Assembly: GCA_963802765.1 (NCBI GenBank)
Contig: CAWDJZ010000015.1
Span: 41,634 to 105,633, forward strand
From: Gaiellasilicea sp963802765
Lineage (GTDB): Bacteria > Actinomycetota > Thermoleophilia > Gaiellales > Gaiellaceae
Direction of reading: 5' to 3'
Length of the DNA stretch: 64,000 nt
Both the position numbers and the translations under genes were made by a program. The notes beneath the pieces were generated by a model. It was not told where the DNA came from. It saw nothing but the letters and a program-made list of their open reading frames with translations, and did no database searches. Below, piece by piece: positions 61,996 to 64,000 of this stretch. Position 1 is the first letter of the stretch. Each line of letters opens with the position of its first letter.

Positions 61996-62001
61996 AGTCT
62001 A
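61996..62001 (-). promoter_or_regulatory. Putative -10 (TAGACT) built on the upstream stop codon
   Basis: TAGACT on the minus strand begins with the TAG stop at 61999-62001 of the upstream GT-C-like gene and lies eight bases before the GTG at 61987. Confidence 0.45.
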
Positions 62002-63264
62002 CGGAGGGCACATGAGGGAGCCGTAAAGCGCGCGGTTGCGGAGCGCCATTGCGCCGGCGCCCAGAGCACGAACACCGCCGGCAGGACGACAAGGAGGAAC
62101 CGTGGGTGCAGCGGGGTGTAGAAGTAGAACGTGTAGAAGGCGGCGGTGGAGAGGATCCACGCCGACAAGAGCAACGCCGGCGGGCGGGAGATGGTGAAGA
62201 ATCCCGAGGACTGCGAGTGGGACAAGCGCGAAGAGCGCCGTCCAGCCCCACACGGCCGAGTCCCGCCACGCCGGCAGGGCGTACTCGATCCCGAACGCAT
62301 CGTTTCGGAACGCGCTCTCCGGCAGCGCCTCGTACCCCTTCGGCCAGTAGGCGAGGACGAGCGGCAGGAAAGCGAGTCCGGCCGCCGCGACCCAGAGCGA
62401 CGTTCTGAGACTCCCCGCCAACGCGGCGAAGACGACGGCGACTCCTGCGATCAGCGCATTCGATAGTCGGACGGCGACGGAGAAGCCGAGCAACGCACCC
62501 GCCGCTACGGCGGTGCCCTTGGGCATCACGGTGCTCCGTACCAGGAGCGCGCAGCCGGTCGTGACGAGCGCCGTGGAGACCGGCTCCGAATAGAGGCTGA
62601 GGCCGAGATCGACGTTCCAGGGCCCGAATTCGCGGCTCCTCCCAACGAAGAGCGCAATGATCGGCCAGAGGGCGAAGAGGGTCGAGGCGATGAGGCCGAC
62701 CTCTCGGCGCCCGGACGTCCAGTACCCGAGCAGGAACGTCGAGAACACAGTGACCGCGTTGGCAGCGAGCGAGATAGCCAGGCCGAAGGCGAACGCGACA
62801 TCCGGATCGAGCGGCAGGCCGAACGCGCGGTAGGGGTAACAGCGGTCTCGCCCAACGCGGGGGCCAGCCGGTCGTTGGTGCACCGGCAGGACCGCATGCG
62901 AAGCGCAAGGACCGTGGCTGTCGATGCCACGCACAACACCGCGACGAAAGTCAACGCGGTTCGCTCGCTCGGCCGTGATCGCCAGCGGAGGGGGACAGCC
63001 GCGAGGACGGCCAGGGACAACAAAACCCCCGGAAGCACCCCAGCCCGAGCCGGAGCGGCGTTGCGAGCAGCTCCCGCGTGGCAGAGTAGTAGCCGTACGC
63101 GTCGCCGGCCAGCGGGTCGTAGTTGTACCTGGGGAAGCCGGGTACGAGCGACGTGCCCGATCCGAGCCAGGATCGGCGAGCGGGAGAGCGATTCGAACGA
63201 GCGCGAGACCGACGAGGACGAGGAGGACGCCGCGGTGGCGCAGTTCCGGCAGCCGAGCACGCAC
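61999..63264 (-). CDS. GT-C-like polytopic membrane protein, frameshifted
   Basis: From GTG 63264 the protein starts MRARLPELRHRGVLLVLVGL, then, after breaks between 63190 and 62850, CYPYRAFGLPLDPDVAFAFG, LAISLAANAVTVFSTFLLGY, STLFALWPIIALFVGRSREF, VDLGLSLYSEPVSTALVTTG, GALLGFSVAVRLSNALIAGV, FAALAGSLRTSLWVAAAGLA and, in other frames, AWILSTAAFYTFYFYTPLHP and RFLLVVLPAVFVLWAP, ending YGSLMCPP at 61999. About nine helices are present. The first third is poorly resolved. Its GTG is eight bases after TAGGGT. Confidence 0.7.
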   Translation of the reverse strand: MRARLPELRHRGVLLVLVGLALVRIALPLADPGSDRARRSYPASPGTTTTRWPATRTATTLPRGSCSQRRSGSGWGASGGFVVPGRPRGCPPPLAITAERANRVDFRRGVVRGIDSHGPCASHAVLPVHQRPAGPRVGRDRCYPYRAFGLPLDPDVAFAFGLAISLAANAVTVFSTFLLGYWTSGRREVGLIASTLFALWPIIALFVGRSREFGPWNVDLGLSLYSEPVSTALVTTGCALLVRSTVMPKGTAVAAGALLGFSVAVRLSNALIAGVAVVFAALAGSLRTSLWVAAAGLAFLPLVLAYWPKGYEALPESAFRNDAFGIEYALPAWRDSAVWGWTALFALVPLAVLGILHHLPPAGVALVGVDPLHRRLLHVLLLHPAAPTVPPCRPAGGVRALGAGAMALRNRALYGSLMCPP

Positions 63265-63306
63265 GGCAGCCGACCCTAAGCGATGAGGTAGCGTCGGCGC
63301 CTGCTC

Positions 63307-63985
63307 ATGCGGATCTCGTTCCTATTCCGGCCTTCAACGAGGCGCACGATCGGCGAGGTGCTCGAGCGGGTCGACGCGCTCGCTCGACAGCAGTTCGTCG
63401 TCGACGACGGCTCGACGACGGCACCGGCGAGATCGTCGAGCGCTGGGCCGACGGCCGCGACGACGTCGTGCTCGTCCGCCAGCAGAACGGCGGCAAGGGC
63501 GCGGCGATCCGCGCGGCGATCCCGCACATCGACGGCGACGATCGCCGTGATCCAGGACGCCGACATGGAGTACGACCCGGCCGACGTGCCGGCGCTGATC
63601 GAGCCGATCGAGCGCGGGGTCGGCCGACGTCGTCTTCGGCTCGCGGCTGTCGGGCGGGCAGCCGCAGCGCGCGTACCTCTTCTGGCACCTGGTCGGCAAC
63701 CGCTTCCTCTCCTGCTGACGAACGTGCTCTTCAACACGACGCTGTCCGACATGGAGACGGGCTACAAGGCGTTCCGCGCCGACGTCCTCCGCTCGCTCGA
63801 CCTGCGCCAGGACGACTTCGCCATCGAGCCCGAGATCACCGCCAAGGTCTGCAGGCGCAAGCTGCGCGATCTACGAGCTCCCGATCGCGTACTACGGGCG
63901 CACGTACGCGGAGGGCAAGAAGATCACCTGGCGCGACGGCTTCAAGGCGATGTGGGTGCTCGCCCGCGTCCGCGTCCGAGACTGA
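63307..63985 (+). CDS. GT2, polyprenyl-phosphate mannose/glucose synthase-like, frameshifted
   Basis: The protein starts MRISFLFRPSTRRTIGEVLE at ATG 63307. With indels removed it gives RVDALARQQFVVDDGST, GEIVERWADGRDDVVLVRQQ, NGGKGAAIRAAIPHIDGD, IAVIQDADMEYDPADVPALI (metal-binding Asps), LLTNVLFNTTLSDMETGYKA, FRADVLRSLDLRQDDFAIEP, EITAKVCRRKLR and TYAEGKKITWRDGFKAMWVL. The DMETGYK motif is typical of the dolichyl-phosphate-glucose/mannose group. At least five indels lie in 680 bases. It ends at TGA 63983-63985, close to the window end. Confidence 0.85.
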
Positions 63986-64000
63986 AGTGCGAGTGCGGGC

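Noticed and set aside
1..64000. tRNA, rRNA, riboswitch or replication origin
   Set aside because: Intergenic gaps are mostly under 60 bases and none showed a cloverleaf, a known aptamer core or DnaA-box cluster on reading.

Overview
The window is about 64 kb of very GC-rich bacterial DNA with dense, tightly packed genes. The gene content (a coenzyme F420 block cofC-cofD-npdG-cofE, a PolX-like protein with a PHP domain, NarL-type two-component genes, many GTG/TTG starts and many NTGA stop-start overlaps) points to an actinobacterium. My best guess is the class Thermoleophilia, but that is an inference from remembered gene families, not a search. Many genes carry single-base frameshifts spread over unrelated functions, including the Walker A of Lon, hemH, cofC and most glycosyltransferases. 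These look mainly like sequencing indels from a long-read or metagenome assembly rather than true pseudogenes, so spans below are given for whole genes.

Layout. 1-1275: one collagen-like secreted protein with its terminator, and a second collagen-like fragment without a start. 1468-4507: two NarL/LuxR response regulators, a DesK-type histidine kinase and two small proteins. 4675-8006: a MacB/LolD-like ATPase and a large FtsX-type permease. 8296-13006: cupin, Vps62-like secreted protein, HxlR regulator, Lon protease and an XRE-cupin regulator. 13008-13490: remnant of an IS110-type transposase abutting a serine beta-lactamase-like gene. 14611-17744: ThuA-like protein, DNA polymerase IV and a sarcosine-oxidase-like flavoenzyme. 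17741-20603: F420 biosynthesis. 20622-22620: PolX-PHP protein and a VOC protein. 22624-26019: hemE-hemH, transcribed together with the ATPase (wzt) of a polysaccharide ABC exporter and a small Cys/His-rich protein.

From 26 kb to the right end the window is one long cell-surface polysaccharide locus. It has the exporter permease (wzm), a WecA-like initiating transferase fused to a CapD-like N-terminal domain, about seven GT4 enzymes plus related GTs, several GT2 enzymes, five large GT-C membrane proteins, a flippase, sugar-nucleotide enzymes (epimerases, a DegT aminotransferase, a GDP-fucose-synthase-like enzyme) and five SAM methyltransferases. Together these would initiate a glycan on a polyprenyl carrier, extend and decorate it with deoxy/amino/methyl sugars and export it by ABC and/or Wzx routes.

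The most distinctive signal is regulatory. Many starts lie 6-8 bases after a TANNNT hexamer, the geometry of leaderless transcripts, and in four cases the TAG stop codon of the upstream gene forms the first three bases of that hexamer. I saw no tRNA, rRNA, CRISPR array, intact insertion sequence or replication origin.
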